Shown here in pieces: positions 10,867 through 23,315 of a stretch of DNA of 64,000 nt. The stretch lies in NCBI GenBank assembly GCA_037833965.1, contig AP031356.1, forward strand, positions 15,150,501-15,214,500, read 5' to 3'. The notes beneath the pieces are model-generated. The model was not told the origin of the DNA. It did not search any database and worked only from the letters and a program-made list of their open reading frames with translations. The position numbers and the translations under genes were made by a program. Source of the stretch: Marchantia polymorpha subsp. ruderalis (taxonomy: Eukaryota; Streptophyta; Marchantiopsida; Marchantiales; Marchantiaceae). Positions within the stretch are counted from its first letter, which is position 1; each line of letters begins with the position of its first letter.

Positions 10867-11027
10867 TCCGGAAGTTGAATGCAGCAACACACAAGGATCA
10901 TCACCCGTTGCCATTCACGGATGCCATTCTAGACCATGTCGCAGGACATGAATGCTATAGCTTCCTGGACGGGTTCTCAGGTTACAATCAGGTGTCTATC
11001 CGGGAACAGGACAAGGATAAAACTACG
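10864..11027 (+). pseudogene. pol: pol fragment of E3, RT part 1
   Basis: Encodes the RT segment FRKLNAATHKDHHPLPF to DKDKTT, colinear with F1 RT. Everything upstream (gag, protease, first RT motifs) is deleted. It is interrupted at CTACG (11023-11027) by S2 and resumes at 15456. Confidence 0.88.
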
Positions 11028-11534
11028 TGTGGTACCCCACTTTTGGCAATTTTGAGGAAATTAAAACATTTTTGGAAAACTGTACCATGGAAGCATTGTA
11101 AATAGCCTTCGGTACATCAAAACAGAGTGAATCCGGAAGATCGCGGGGATTCTCGAGGGATCTTGTAGAATCTGGGATTTGGGGTGCCGCACCAAGCACA
11201 GGCACCACCCTCCCTGCGAGCTCCGCAGTTAGGATCTCTACGGCGCAAGGCGCAAAACCCGCCTTCGGAGGTTGCGTCCGCGGCTGTAGGGAAACCCCCG
11301 TAATTAGGTCAACCCTCGGGCGCCTTGACCAAGTTAGGGTCCCGTTTAGGGCGTCCCGTCCATCTGCTAGCTGCGGACCATTCTTGTCGTCGTCGCACAG
11401 GAGATTTCTTGTTGATTGAGGGAGAAGTGAGTGCGCGTGATTTGGAATTGAGAGCGATTAGAGTTTGCCGAGAGAGAAAGAAACGCGGACAGTGCGGAAG
11501 TAGAATGAGCGGGCGAGCGAACCCCAGGAACGCA

Positions 11535-14435
11535 ATGACGAGACCAAGCAGATTGCGGATGGTGCCACTTCGCCTGCCGCAGAACGGGCTGCGCGCTTTC
11601 GAGGAGCGCTTAATAGCAAGAAAGCTCGATTTCTTGCTATGGGGATGGAATTACATCTGCGCGAATATGGTGCGCGAGTGGCTAGAGCCACAGGGACCAC
11701 CCTCGCGCGGATTGCGTCCGCATGTTGACCGGTGGACAGTCCAAGATTGGGCGCAGGCGTTGGGAAGATGTGCTGGCATGCCAGGGCATCTCCTTTTCGA
11801 CAGTGAGAGCATCAAGGTGACCAAGCAAGAAGAGGCGCAATTTGTGGAGCTGTTCAAGACCGGGAGGTCAACCAAGAATGGGTACAGGACCCGTGATTAC
11901 AAGGATCGATTTCGCCGGACTTTGTCCGCGGCGCTGATGCAATTACTGCAGCCGCACCGCGCCTGCTACATCACATTGTGGCAGGTCTCTTTTGTGGAGT
12001 GCGTCATCGAGGGAACTCCCATTCACTGGGCGAGCATCCTGCACAGAGTGATGCGACAGCACGCGTTTGAGGAGAAGGGGGGAACTCTAAACCATCTTTC
12101 TCCTTTCCTCATCAATTTTTATCGACAGCGGAATTGTTTGACAGCGGCGGAGCTTGAACATTTTCCGCCATTGTCCATCGACCATCCCGGGAAGTATGTG
12201 CGGGAGAACGAGGTCGATACTGACGCAGAGGAGTCCCCGACTTCTACCCCATCAAGACGGAGAGACGAAGGGAGACACACCCCTGCAGCGCGAGTGCCGC
12301 GGAAGCGGCGATGGAGGGAAGAGTCTGAAGAGGAGCAGCATCAAGAACCCTCTGCTCCCATTCGACCGCGGCCGCTGTGCGAGCCATACAGCCGGCCGAA
12401 GCAGAAGGCACGCAGACTGGTGTTACCAGCTGACAGTGCAGACACGGCGACGATTGCGACGGAGATAGGAAGTGCGTCGCCAGAGAGGCGAGAGGAAGCG
12501 CGGACGACCGCAGGAGCAACGGGCCACGCTGCAACCTCGTCGGGAGAGAGGCCGCCTACGGGCCAAGGGCCTCCGGAGTTACCACGTGCGATGCGGACAG
12601 ATGTTCCGTTTGCACACAGGCGAACCTCCGCGGACGGACGAGCCTCCGCGGACCGGCGAACACAAGTGGACGTGGATCTACGCTTACGCGTGGGAAGGAG
12701 CAGTCCGCCTGTGCACAGGCGCTCGCCTGTACACAGGTCGCCTGTGCACAGGTCACCTGTGCACAGAACACCTCCGCACGTGCCGCCTGTGCACAGGCAA
12801 GAATCACCCCCGTTCCAACGTAGGAAGGGGAAGGAGCCGGCGGAAGAACCGCCTACGAGACACCGGCCCTCGGGGCCAGACCCTCCGGCGCACCACGCGC
12901 CGCAATTCGCGCCTTCGGCGCCAGGGCCTTCGAGCCGAGGGGACACGAGCAGAGAGCGTGCGGAGGCCGCACCATCGGCGGAAAGTCCGCCGATAGATGC
13001 GCCTTCGGCGGTAGGGCCTATAGGCCAAGGAACATCGGGCGTGCGGCCCCCGGCCATGTCGCCTTCGGCGATAGATGTCCGCGGCGCTACGTCCGCGACG
13101 AACAAGGCGCCGGCAAATGCGCCTGCGCACGGGCCAGGCACAGCCCCCACGGACCGATCGAGGGAGCAGCAGACGGAGGAGCGGAGTGACTGTCCGCGGG
13201 ACGACATCTCGATGCGCGATGCGCAATCCAACCCCGCGCAGCCACCCTCCGCTCGATCGCCTTCGGCGACGGACGACGGCGACAGAGAGAATGCGGTGGG
13301 CAATCAACCAGCGAGCGACGGGGATGCCGCTCGGATACATTCGCCTTCCGCCTTAGACATTTTGGCGACGAGCAGCGAGGCAGCAGCCGTGCCTTCGTAG
13401 GCAGCACACGTCGAGGACGTGCAGCCCCACTCGGGGCAGTCGCCGACGCATTCAATGGCGACTGAAATTCTCCACTCGGATGATGACGACGGAGGCTCCA
13501 CGGAAGAAATGTCAGGAGCAGAAGACACCGAGGAGGAGGAGGAGGAAATTGTTGGAGCGCCGGCGGCGGCGCTCTCTGAGCAGGTGATTCCGTTGCTGCG
13601 GTACTTGGATCGCAAGGTCGATAAATACGCCGACCCACTCCAGCCGGGATCTTACATCGAGTTAGTGCGCAGGCGGACTCGCACTAAAGTCCACACCAGC
13701 AAGCTATTAGCTAGAGTGGACCAAGAGTTGAGGGACTTGAAGGAGAAGCATGAGTGCTTGTGGGGACAGTACAAGCTTAATCAGAAGTTCTACAAGCACT
13801 CCGAGAAGATGAAGGATGAGAAACTGGGCGAGCTCACCAAGGAGCAGGTGAAGGTCAAGGAAGCACTCGATTTTGAGCAGGCCCAGAATCGGATTTTGTC
13901 AGAGGAGCTCGTGCGACAGACGCGGTTGTTGGAACAATGTCAGCTCGCACGGCAGGCGGATGAAGAATTAATCCGCAGGTTACAGTCAGAGTGTGGCGAA
14001 TTGAGAGCGCAACGTGCCGAAGCCGAATCGCAATTAGTGACAATTGAAGAGGATCGCAGGAAGGAGGCGGATCGCACGAAGGTGGAGACGGCGAGGCGAG
14101 TCGCCCACTGTCTCAAGGGCTACGCCCACTGGGAAGTGAAGGCGCAGGAGAAACTCACACTGCGTGAGTTTGAATTGCGCGCAGCCGGGTTGTTGTCAGG
14201 CGACAGTAGGAGTCGGCGGAAGGTAGCAAAGAAGCTCGAGGCCTTTCTGTCGAAGGCACAGGATGCCATGTCCGCCCTCGAGGGGGAGGTGTCCGCGGCG
14301 TTGCAGCGGTTGGGACTGCGCAGTCGAGCGGAAGAGTGGCAGGGTAGGGAGTTAGTGCGCGGCAGTCGGCCGCGCAGGAGACGTAGTACAGGTTCCGCGG
14401 AGTGTAGTGTAGCGTGGTTCCGTGCAGGCGTGTAG
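11535..14435 (+). pseudogene. LTR-resident protein in S2, one nonsense change
   Basis: From the conserved ATG (11535) the frame is open to 14435 apart from a single CAG-to-TAG change at 13398-13400 in the linker. The open frame upstream begins at an ATG at 11325 created by the U3 deletion. It carries the longest PVHR palindrome array of the window (about 12706-12800). Conserved N-terminal domain, NLS-like cluster, acidic stretch, coiled coil and C-terminal block are all present. Confidence 0.88.
12706..12800 (+). repeat. Coding palindrome array (PVHR repeats) in S2
   Basis: Tandem 15-bp units of the form TCGCCTGTGCACAGG encode SPVHR; each unit is itself a palindrome around GTGCAC. S2 has about four in-line units plus a separated one (PPHVPPVHR). 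Unit number differs between copies: more here than in E3 3' LTR, S3 and the two F1 LTRs. Confidence 0.8.
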
Positions 14436-14471
14436 CGTAGTGCAGTGTAGTGCTAGGTAGGACTTAGAAGG

Positions 14472-14500
14472 TATAAAATAGTTCCAGGCGTTTTGCCTGG
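14472..14500 (+). promoter_or_regulatory. LTR TATA box and hairpin (S2)
   Basis: TATAAAATA at 14472-14480 followed by the stem CCAGGC-GTTTT-GCCTGG at 14484-14500, the C-G version of the covarying pair. Confidence 0.6.
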
Positions 14501-15226
14501 GGTTCTTTCCCATCAGAAGTGCAGATCAGGAACCCATTTCCTTTGCGTGTTTGTGTCCTTGAGTTCTGTCACCACGCACGAGGAGTTACAACTTAGCGTT
14601 CCGCATTTTGTAGCTGAAGGCCTTCGGCCGAATGTTCAGAGCTAGTACATTGGTTAGAGACTTGAGTAGTTCGGATCTGCACCTGCGGGTGACTGCCGAT
14701 GCTCAGAGCCAGTGACTAGTTAGATACTTGAACAGTTTCGCCCCTACACCTTCGAGTGTTTCTTTCTGATTGTACTCCTTGGGATTTTTCCCCTGAATGC
14801 CAAAGTGAAGTTTTGCTACTTCGTGTAAGCCTTGGTTGTAAATTCAGGTTACGCTGCAGCAGGTGCCTTGAGGGTAACCCCTGTAGTATTTCTGAGAATG
14901 ACAAGTGCCTGAGAATTCAAACTCTTCAATAGACTGTTGTTGTGTTACTGGAATGTTTCACAGTGAGTCCTTCAGTGCGGACCTGTGTTCTCTGCGCGTT
15001 TTGTGAGCTGAGAGTGTTGTTCACCGCGTAGGAGTGACTTCGATCCGAAGTAGGCAGTCTAAACCGGGTTTCCTACACTAGCAGCAAGCTAGTGGAAGTG
15101 TTGTAAAAGCCGGAGTTGGAAGTCACTGCCCGCAGCTTTGCCGAGTGTACTCTTGAGAGACTTTCCCCCTGAAATCTTGAGGTAGAGGTCCTAACGGATC
15201 TCTGGGTTGTGTTTCTGTAGTTTCAG

Positions 15227-15252
15227 GTGTGTGTGTGTGTGTGTGTGTGTGT
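15227..15252 (+). repeat. GT microsatellite in U5 (S2)
   Basis: Thirteen GT repeats after TTTCAG. The same site has different repeat numbers in every LTR of the window and separates them as a fast-changing marker. Confidence 0.85.
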
Positions 15253-15455
15253 TACGCTGCACTGTGCGACCTCCGAGTGCGCTCCGAGTGGACACTTGCA
15301 GTATTTCTGGGAGTGACAGTTGCCTGAGAATTCAAACTCCTCAATAGTCTGTTAAAACGTGACACTTTGTACCCTGTGTGTTCCTCTGTCCCTGTGGGTT
15401 CGACCTTTCTACCACTATATTGCAGTTTTAGCCTTTAGTGGGTTATTACACTACG

Positions 15456-17705
15456 TTCACAACCGACTGGGGAACTTACGCATACCACAAGATGCCCTTC
15501 GGTCTGTGCAACGCGCCTGCCACCTTTCAACGGATGATGACCAATATCTTCCAGGAACAACTGAGGAAGTTCCTGGAAATATTCATAGATGACTTCTGTG
15601 TCTTTGGGAAGCGGTCTGAACACCTAAGTCACTTGAAGCAGACCTTCGATAAATGTAGAGAGAGCAGTTTATCACTGCATCCCGAGAAGTGCTTTTTCTT
15701 TATGACTAGTGGGATCTTGTTGGGTCATCGGGTCTCGGCAGACGGCATTGCGGTGGACATCGAGAAGGTCAAGGTTATACTCGAGCTTGAGCCACCCACG
15801 AATCTAAGAGAGCTGCGAGCATTCCTGGGTCACGTGGGCTACTACCGAAGATTCATACACCTGTATGCAATACTGGCGGCGGACCTGACCAAGTTGTTGA
15901 AGAAGGACGAGCCTTATGCCTGGGGTGCGAACCAGCAGTCAGCATTTGAGGCTCTTAAAGCGAAACTCACGACTGCTCCCGTGCTAAGGAGTCCAGACTG
16001 GAATCGACCATTCCATGTTTACGTTGACACATCTGCATTCGCCATCGGTGTAGTACTGAGTCAAAAGGATGACAACAAAAAGGACTACCCGATCTACTTC
16101 GCGAGCCGACAGCTGTCTCTAGCAGAGCGGAAGTACACCACGACGGAGAGAGAAGCGTTGGGGATGGTGTACTCCTGTAAAAAGTTCCGTCACTACCTAA
16201 TCTGCTACGAGTTTGTGTTCCATGTGGACCACTACGCATTGCAACACCTAGTCAAGAAAGCCGACCTATCCGGTCGGATCGCCAGGTGGGTGTTGTTACT
16301 ACAAGAGTTCACCTACACAGTCCAGACCAGGAAAGGGGTGCACCACGAAAATGCGGATTACTTGTCCCGATTATGGACCCAGCCGACAGAGGAGGAATTG
16401 GTGGACGATTTTCCAGATGAAGAGTTATTTCAGTTGTCTGCAGGGCATGAGTCCCGCTATGCCGACCTGTATCGATATCTGCTAACCCTCCAGTGTCCCG
16501 TAGGCATGGATTTGGAACAGCGAACTGTCTTTATTCATAAGGCAGGCCCGTACCAACTCCAGCAGGGGGTTTTGTTCAAGAAGATGGCAGATGAGCGCTT
16601 ATGCAGATGCCTGGAGGAATCAGAGGTACCAAGAATAGTGAGTGCGATGCATACAGACGAGGCGGGTGGACACTATGCCACCAGGAACACGGTCACAAAG
16701 ATTCTAAATGCGGGGTATTGGTGGCCGACCATGTTTAAGGATGTTCTCGATTACATCCGCAAGTGCGACAGTTGCCAGAGGACGGGGAGACCGACGCCTA
16801 CAACACGCTGGCCCCTGACTCCCATCATGCCTCTAGCACCTTTCGAAAAGTGGGGCATTGACTTTGTAGGGCCGATACAACCAGTGACTAGAAGCACACG
16901 GAGGCGCTACATTCTGGTAGCAACGGACTACGCCACCAAAATGGTGGAGGCCAGGGCCACCAGGAGGGATGATGCTGCCACAGTGGCAGCCTTCTTGTTT
17001 GAGTCGATTATCACACGCTACGGATGTCCCTTAGAGCTAGTCAGCGACCGGGGCACGCATTTTCTGAATCAGATCATCGAAGATCTGACACGGTATTTCC
17101 ACATCAAGCACCGGAAGACTACTCCATACAATCCCAAGGCGAATGGACTGACGGAGAAGTCCAATGGTCTGCTGTGTAAAATACTACTCAAGGTCACGGT
17201 GAATCACGCTCACGACTGGGATACGAAGCTAGCAGCCGCTCTATGGGCGTACCGGACAGCTGAGAAGATCACGACCAAACAGACACCATACTTTCTGGTG
17301 TATGGGCAACACCCTATCCTCCCGATCGAATTTGAAGTACCCACCCAACGAACGTTGGATTTGCAGAGGATGGGCGCAGAGGAGAGTCAGCTCTACAGGT
17401 TACAGGAGGTCACGCTGCTGGATGAGAGGAGACGAGACGCCGAAGATCGCACCAGGAAAATCCAGCTCCGCCGAAAGGAGAGATACGATAAAAAGATCAA
17501 ACCTGTACTCCTGCAGGCGGGTGATTTGGCATTGCTCTACGACAGCAGGCATGCCAGATTCCCAGGCAAACTGCACCTAAGATGGATGGGACCTTACAGG
17601 GTTGTCGAAGTCTTCCCGAATGGATCCATCCAACTTGCGGACCTGGCCGGCGATTTGTTAGGCACCCGAGTGAACGGGTGGCGGTTGAAGAAATACCACA
17701 TGTGA
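15456..17705 (+). pseudogene. pol: pol fragment of E3: RT (part 2), RNase H, integrase
   Basis: Continuous open frame from FTTDWGTYAYHKMPFG to the end of pol. Shows the RT catalytic box as FIDDF, an RNase H domain (VDTSAFAIGVVLSQ, TEREALGMVYS, ENADYLSRL), the integrase HHCC zinc region (KCDSCQ), the DD35E core (GIDFVGP, SDRGTHF, GLTEKSNG) and a GPY-like end (RWMGPYRV). No chromodomain. The reading frame has no stop, but the gene lacks its gag, protease and start of RT, so it cannot make a complete polyprotein. Confidence 0.92.
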
Positions 17706-17727
17706 GTGTTCGCGTGGGCGCTCACAA

Positions 17728-17742
17728 TTGAGGAGGGGAGCA
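17728..17742 (+). promoter_or_regulatory. Polypurine tract of E3
   Basis: TTGAGGAGGGGAGCA directly before the 3' LTR start TGTGGTA; it is the expected plus-strand primer site. It begins only about 20 bases after the pol stop, so there is no env-like gene between pol and the LTR. Confidence 0.85.
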
Positions 17743-19240
17743 TGTGGTATCCCACTTTTGGCAATTTTGAGGAAATTAAAACATTTTTGGAAAACTGTAC
17801 CCTGGCAGCATTTAAATAGCCTTCGGTACATCAAAACGGAGTGAATCCGGAAGATCGCGGGGATTCTCGAGGGATCTTGTAGAATCTAGGATTTGGGGTG
17901 CAGCAGTAAGGACAGGCACCACCCTCCCTGCGAGCTCTGCAGTTAGGACCCCTACGACGCAAGGCGCAAAACCCGCCTTCGGAGGTTGCGTCCGCGGCGG
18001 TAGGGAAATCCTCCATAATTAGGTCAACCCTCGGGCGCCTTGACCAAGTTTGGGTCTCGTTGGAAAGAGCTCGACGCACTGATTCCAACGAGTACAAGAA
18101 CGCTTGGAACGGATGAGGACTTAGGGAGTTATCACTATTGGAAGATACGGAGACGGTCGCCTTCGGCGGAAGGAGTTCGCCACCGGCGGGAATTCCGCCT
18201 ACGCGGAAGGGGGAATCAAGTTTTGTCCTATGCGCGGACGAAGGCGTTCGCCTGTGCACAGGCGAAGTAGGGTTTGGGGAGGCGCGAAGTCCGCCTACGC
18301 ACAGGCGTCCGCCTGTGCACAGGCGCTTCGGCGTCGGCGGAAAATCCGCCTTGGGCCCTAGAAATGCGCCTTGTGAGGTAGAAAGTGTACGGCGCCTTCC
18401 GCGCCAGCGCAGCGCCGCGTACGGCGGAAGAGCCGCCAGAGTAATCAAATCTGTACGGACCATGCGGACGGGACGGGTGGATGCGCTCTTGGACGGACGG
18501 AGTTGCGGCGGCGGAAGCGCCGACGAAGAGACAAGAAACGGACAGACTGGACGGAGACGGCTGACCACGGTCAACGCCTTCCGCGCCAGCGCGACGCCGC
18601 GCACGGAATTCGCCTGCGCACAGGCGAGCGCCTGTGCACAGGCAGGAGTTGATTCTCCGCGCCGGCGGAGAATCCGCCGAGGAGTCTGCCTGCGCACAGG
18701 CAGGAGTTGAACTTTTGTCCGACATGCGGACACACGCGTCAAGGCAGAGGGGGATTGGCCGAGGGGCGGTACGAACAAGTGTACCGCGCAAGGCGGAAAA
18801 CTTGCCTTCGGCGCTACGCCCCCATGTCCGCGGGGTAATACGCTCGCGGAGTTCAAATCCGCCAATTCGAGCGTGAGAGTTTAATCGGCGACAGCGGAGC
18901 GTGAAGCCGCGCGTGAGAGCGGAGACCGTTCCAGCGTAGAGCCGGCGCGGCCATCAAGTGAGACGTTCTCCACGAGCAAGAGCCGACCATGACCTTCGAC
19001 CGGGCGGCGGAGAACGTCCCATTCTTGAATTCGCGATTCCAATCTCTTGTGCGCGCTGCGCGCATCCATCTGCTGGCTGCTAAACATTCTCGACGTCGCC
19101 GCACAGGAGATTTCTTGTTGATTGAGGGAGAAGTGAATGCGCGTGATTTGGAATTGAGGGCGATTAGAGTTTGCCGAGAGAGAGAGAAGCTCGGGCGGTG
19201 CGGAAGTAGAATGAGCGGCCGAGCGAACCCCAGGAACGCA

Positions 19241-22129
19241 ATGACGAGACCGAGCAGATTGCGGATGGTGCCACTTCGCCTACCACAGAACGGGCTGCGC
19301 GCTTTCGAGGAGCGCTTAATAGCAAGAAAGCTCGATTTCTTGCTATGGGGATGGAACTACATCTGTGCGAATATGGTGCGCGAGTGGCTAGAGCCACAGG
19401 GACCACCCTCGCGCGGATTGCGTCCGCATGTTGATCGGTGGACAGTCCAAGATTGGGCGCAGGCGTTGGGAAGATGTGCTGGCATGCCAGGGCATCTCCT
19501 TTTCGACAGTGAGAGCATCAAGGTGACCAAGCAGGAAGAGGCGCAATTTGTGGAGCTGTTCAAGACCGGGAGGTCTACCAAGAATGGGTACAGGACCCGT
19601 GATTACAAGGATCGATTTCGCCGGACTTTGTCCGCGGCGCTGATGCAATTACTGCAGCCACACCGCGCCTGCTACATCACATTGTGGCAGGTCTCTTTTG
19701 TGGAGTGCGTCATCGAGGGAACTCCAATTCACTGGGCGAGCATCCTGCACAGGGTGATGCGACAGCACGCTTTTGAGGAGAAAGGGGGAACTCTAAACCA
19801 TCTTTCTCCTTTCCTCATCAATTTTTATCGACAGCGGAATTGTTTGACAGCGGCGGAGCTTGAGCATTTTCCGCCATTGTCCGTCGACCATCCCGGGAAG
19901 TATGTGCGGGAGAATGAGGTCGACACTGATGCAGAGGAGTCACCGACTTCTACCCCATCAAGGCGGAGGGACAAAGGGAGAAACACTCCTGCAGCACGAG
20001 TGCCGCGGAAGCGGCGATGGAGAGAAGAGTCCGAAGAGGAGCAGCATCAAGAACCCTCTGCTCCCATTCGACCGCGGCCGCTGTACGAGTCATACAGCCG
20101 GCCAAAGCAGAAGGCACGCAGACTGGTGTTACCAGCCGACAGTGCGGACACGGCGACGATTGCGACGGAGAAAGGAAGTGCGTCGCCAGAGAAACATGAG
20201 GAAGCGCGGACGACCGCAGCAGCAACGGGCCACGCTGCAACCTCGACGGGAGAGAGGCCGCCTACGGGCCAAGGGCCTCCGGAGTTACCACGTGCGTTGC
20301 GGACAGATGTTCCGTTTGCGCACAGACGAGACTCCGCGGACGGACGAGCCTCCGCGGACAGGCAATCACAAGTGGACGTGGATCTACGCTTACGCGTGGG
20401 AAGGAGCAGTCCGCCTGTGCACAGGCGCTCGCCTGTGCACAGGTCGCCTGTGCACAGGACACCTCCACACGTGCCGCCTGTGCACAGGCAAGAATCACCC
20501 CCGTTCCAACGTAGGAAGGGGAAGGAGCCGGCGGAAGAACCGCCTACGAGACACCGGCCCTCGGGGCCAGACCCTCCGGCGCACCACGCGCCGCAATTTG
20601 CGCCTTCGGCGCCAGGGCCTTCGAGCCGAGGAGATACGAGCAGGGAGCGTGCGGAGGCCGCACCATCGGCGGGTAGTCCGCCGATAGATGCGCCTTCGGC
20701 GGTAGGGCCTATAGGCCAAGGAACATCGGGCGAGCGGCCCCCGGCCATGTCGCCTTTGGCGATGGATGTCCGCGGCGCTACGCCTGCGGCGGACAAGGCG
20801 CCGGCATTTGCGCCTGCGCACAGGCCGAGCACAGCCCCCACGGACCGATCAAGGGAGCAACAACAGACGGAGGAGCGGAGTGACTGTCCGCGGGATGAAA
20901 TTTCGATGCGCGATGCGCAATCGAACCCCGCGCAGCCACCCTCTGCTCGATCGCCTTCGGCGGCGGGCGTCGGCGGCAGAGAGGACACGGTAGACGACCA
21001 ACAAGCGAGCGGCGGGGATGCCGCACGGGCACATTCGCCTACCGCCTTAGACATTTTGGCGAAGAGCAGCGAGGCTGCAGCCGTGCCTTCGCAGGCAGCA
21101 CACGTCGACGACGTGCAGCCCCACTCGGGGCAGTCGCCGACGCAATCAATGGCGACTAAAATTCTCCACTCGGATGATGACGACGGAGGCTCCACCAAAG
21201 AAATGTCAGGAGCAGAGGACACCGAGGAGGAGGAGGAGGAAATTGTTGGAGCGCCGGCGGCGGCGCTCTCTGAGCAGGTGATTCCGTTGCTGAGGTACTT
21301 GGATCGCAAGGTCGATAAATACGCCGACCCACTTCAGCCGGGATCTTACATCGAGTTAGTGCGCAGGCGGACTCGCACTAAAGTCCACACCAGCAAGCTG
21401 TTAGCTAGAGTGGACTAGGAGTTGAGGGAATTGAAGGAGAAGCATGCATGCTTGTGGGGTCAGTATAAACTTAATCAGAAATTCTACAAGTACTCCGAGA
21501 AGGTGAAGGATGAGAAACTGGACGAGCTCACCAAGGAGCAGGTGAAGGTGAAGGAAGCACTTATTTATGAGCAGGCCCAGAATCGGATTTTGTCAGAGGA
21601 GCTCGTGCGACAGACGCGGTTGTTGGAACAATGTCAGCTCGCACGGCAGGCGGATGAGGAGTTAATCCGCAGGTTACAGCCAGAGTGTGGCGAATTGAGA
21701 GCGCAACGTGCTGAGGCCGAATCGCAATTAGTGATAATTGAAGAGGATCGCAGGAAGGATGCGGATCGCACGAAGGTGGAGACGGCGAGGCGTGTCGCCC
21801 ACTGTCTCAAGGGCTACGCCCACTGGGAAGTAAAGGCGCAGGAGAAACTCACACTGCGTGAGTTTGAACTTCGCGCAGCCGGGTTGTTGTCAGGCGACAG
21901 TAGCAGTCGGCGGAAGGTAGCAAAGAAGCTCGATGCTTTTCTGTAGAAGGCGCAGGATACCATGTCCGCCCTCGAAGTGGAGGTGTCCGCGGCGTTGCAG
22001 CGTTTGGGACTGCGCAGTCGAGCGGAAGATTGGCAGGGTAGGGAGTTAGTGCGCGGCAGTCCGCCGCGCAGGAGACGTAGTACAGGTTCCGCGGAGTGTA
22101 GTGTAGCGTGGTTCCGTGCAGGCGTGTAG
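19241..22129 (+). pseudogene. LTR-resident protein in E3 3' LTR, two nonsense changes
   Basis: Conserved ATG at 19241 (open upstream to 18989). The frame is kept to the normal end at 22127-22129 but has a CAG-to-TAG change at 21416-21418 before the coiled coil and TCG-to-TAG at 21944-21946. There is no frameshift. PVHR array at about 20408-20490. Confidence 0.88.
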
Positions 22130-22165
22130 CGTAGTACAGTGTAGTGCTAGGTAGGACTTAGAAGG

Positions 22166-22174
22166 TATAAAATA
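22166..22174 (+). promoter_or_regulatory. LTR TATA box (E3 3' LTR)
   Basis: TATAAAATA followed by the CCAGGC/GCCTGG hairpin. F1 is inserted about 50 bases downstream, which separates this promoter from the rest of its R-U5. Confidence 0.6.
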
Positions 22175-23169
22175 GTTCCAGGCGTTTTGCCTGGGGTTCT
22201 TTCCCAAACTCAGAAGTATAGATCAGTGTAATAACCCACTAAAGGCTAAAACTGCAATATAGTGGTAGAAAGGTCGAACCCACAGGGACAGAGGAACACA
22301 CAGGGTACAAAGTGTCACGTTTTAACAGACTATTGAGGAGTTTGAATTCTCAGGCAACTGTCACTCCCAGAAATACTGCAAGTGTCCACTCGGAGCACAC
22401 TCGGAGGTCGCATAGTGCAGCGTAACACACACACACACACACACCTGAAACTACAGAAACACAACCCAGAGATCCGTTAGGACCTCTACTTCAAGATTTC
22501 AGGGGAAAGTCTCTCAAGAGTACACTCTGCGAAGCTGCGGGTAGTGACTTCCAACTCCGGCTTTTACAACACTTCCACTAGCTTGCTGCTAGTGTAGGAA
22601 ACCCGGTTTGGACTGCCTACTTCGGATCGAAGTCACTCAGACGCGGTGAACAACACTCTCAACTCACAAAACGCGCAGAGAACACAGGTCCGCACTGAAG
22701 GACTCACTGAGAAACATTCCAGTAACACAACAACAGTCTATTGAAGAGTTTGAATTCTCAGGCACTTGTCATTCCCAGAAATACTACAGGGGTTACCCTC
22801 AAGGCACCTGCTGCAGCGTAACCTGAATTTACAACCAAGGCTTACACGAAGTAGCAAAACTTCACTTTGGCATTCAGGGGAAAAATCCCAAGGAGTACAA
22901 ACAGAAAGAAACACTCGAAGGTGTAGGGGCGAAACTGTTCAAGTATCTAACTAGTCACTGGCTCTGAGCATCGGCAGTCACCCGCAGGTGCAGATCCGAA
23001 CTACTCAAGTCTCTAACCAATGTACTAGCTCTGAACATTCGGCCGAAGGCCTTCAGCTACAAAATGCGGAACGCTAAGTTGTAACTCCTCGTGCGTGGTG
23101 ACAGAACTCAAGGACACAAACACGCAAAGGAAATGGGTTCCTGATCTGCACTTCTGATGGGAAAGAACC

Positions 23170-23198
23170 CCAGGCAAAACGCCTGGAACTATTTTATA
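23170..23198 (-). promoter_or_regulatory. LTR TATA box and hairpin (F1 3' LTR)
   Basis: TATAAAATA on the minus strand at 23190-23198 and hairpin CCAGGC/GCCTGG at 23170-23186. Confidence 0.6.
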
Positions 23199-23315
23199 CC
23201 TTCTAAGTCCTACCTAGCACTACACTGCACTACGCTACACGCCTGCACGGAACCACGCTACACTACACTCCGCGGAACCTGTACTACGTCTCCTGCGCGG
23301 CGGATTGCCGCGCAC

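Larger units (their letters stand above)
11028..15450 (+). mobile_element. S2: solo family A LTR (4423 bp) in E3 pol
   Basis: TGTGGTACCCCAC start, GGGTTATTACA end, perfect TSD CTACG (11023-11027 and 15451-15455). Removing it restores the RT frame (KTTFTTDWG). It is about 970 bp shorter than its relatives because a deletion near 11350 joins the first 320 bp of U3 to the LTR gene leader, removing the palindrome cluster and the first part of the upstream extension. Confidence 0.92.
17743..22226 (+). repeat. E3 3' LTR, first piece
   Basis: Begins TGTGGTATCCCAC right after the PPT. It is interrupted by F1 at ATCAG (22222-22226, repeated at 38782-38786) and resumes at 38787. The two pieces together are 5400 bp, the size of a full A LTR. 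Confidence 0.92.

Noticed and set aside
18989..19240. Upstream 84-codon extension (MTFDRAAE...) as the true start of the LTR protein
   Set aside because: Not shared with family B, while the internal ATG and its AACGC context are. Kept only as a possibility.
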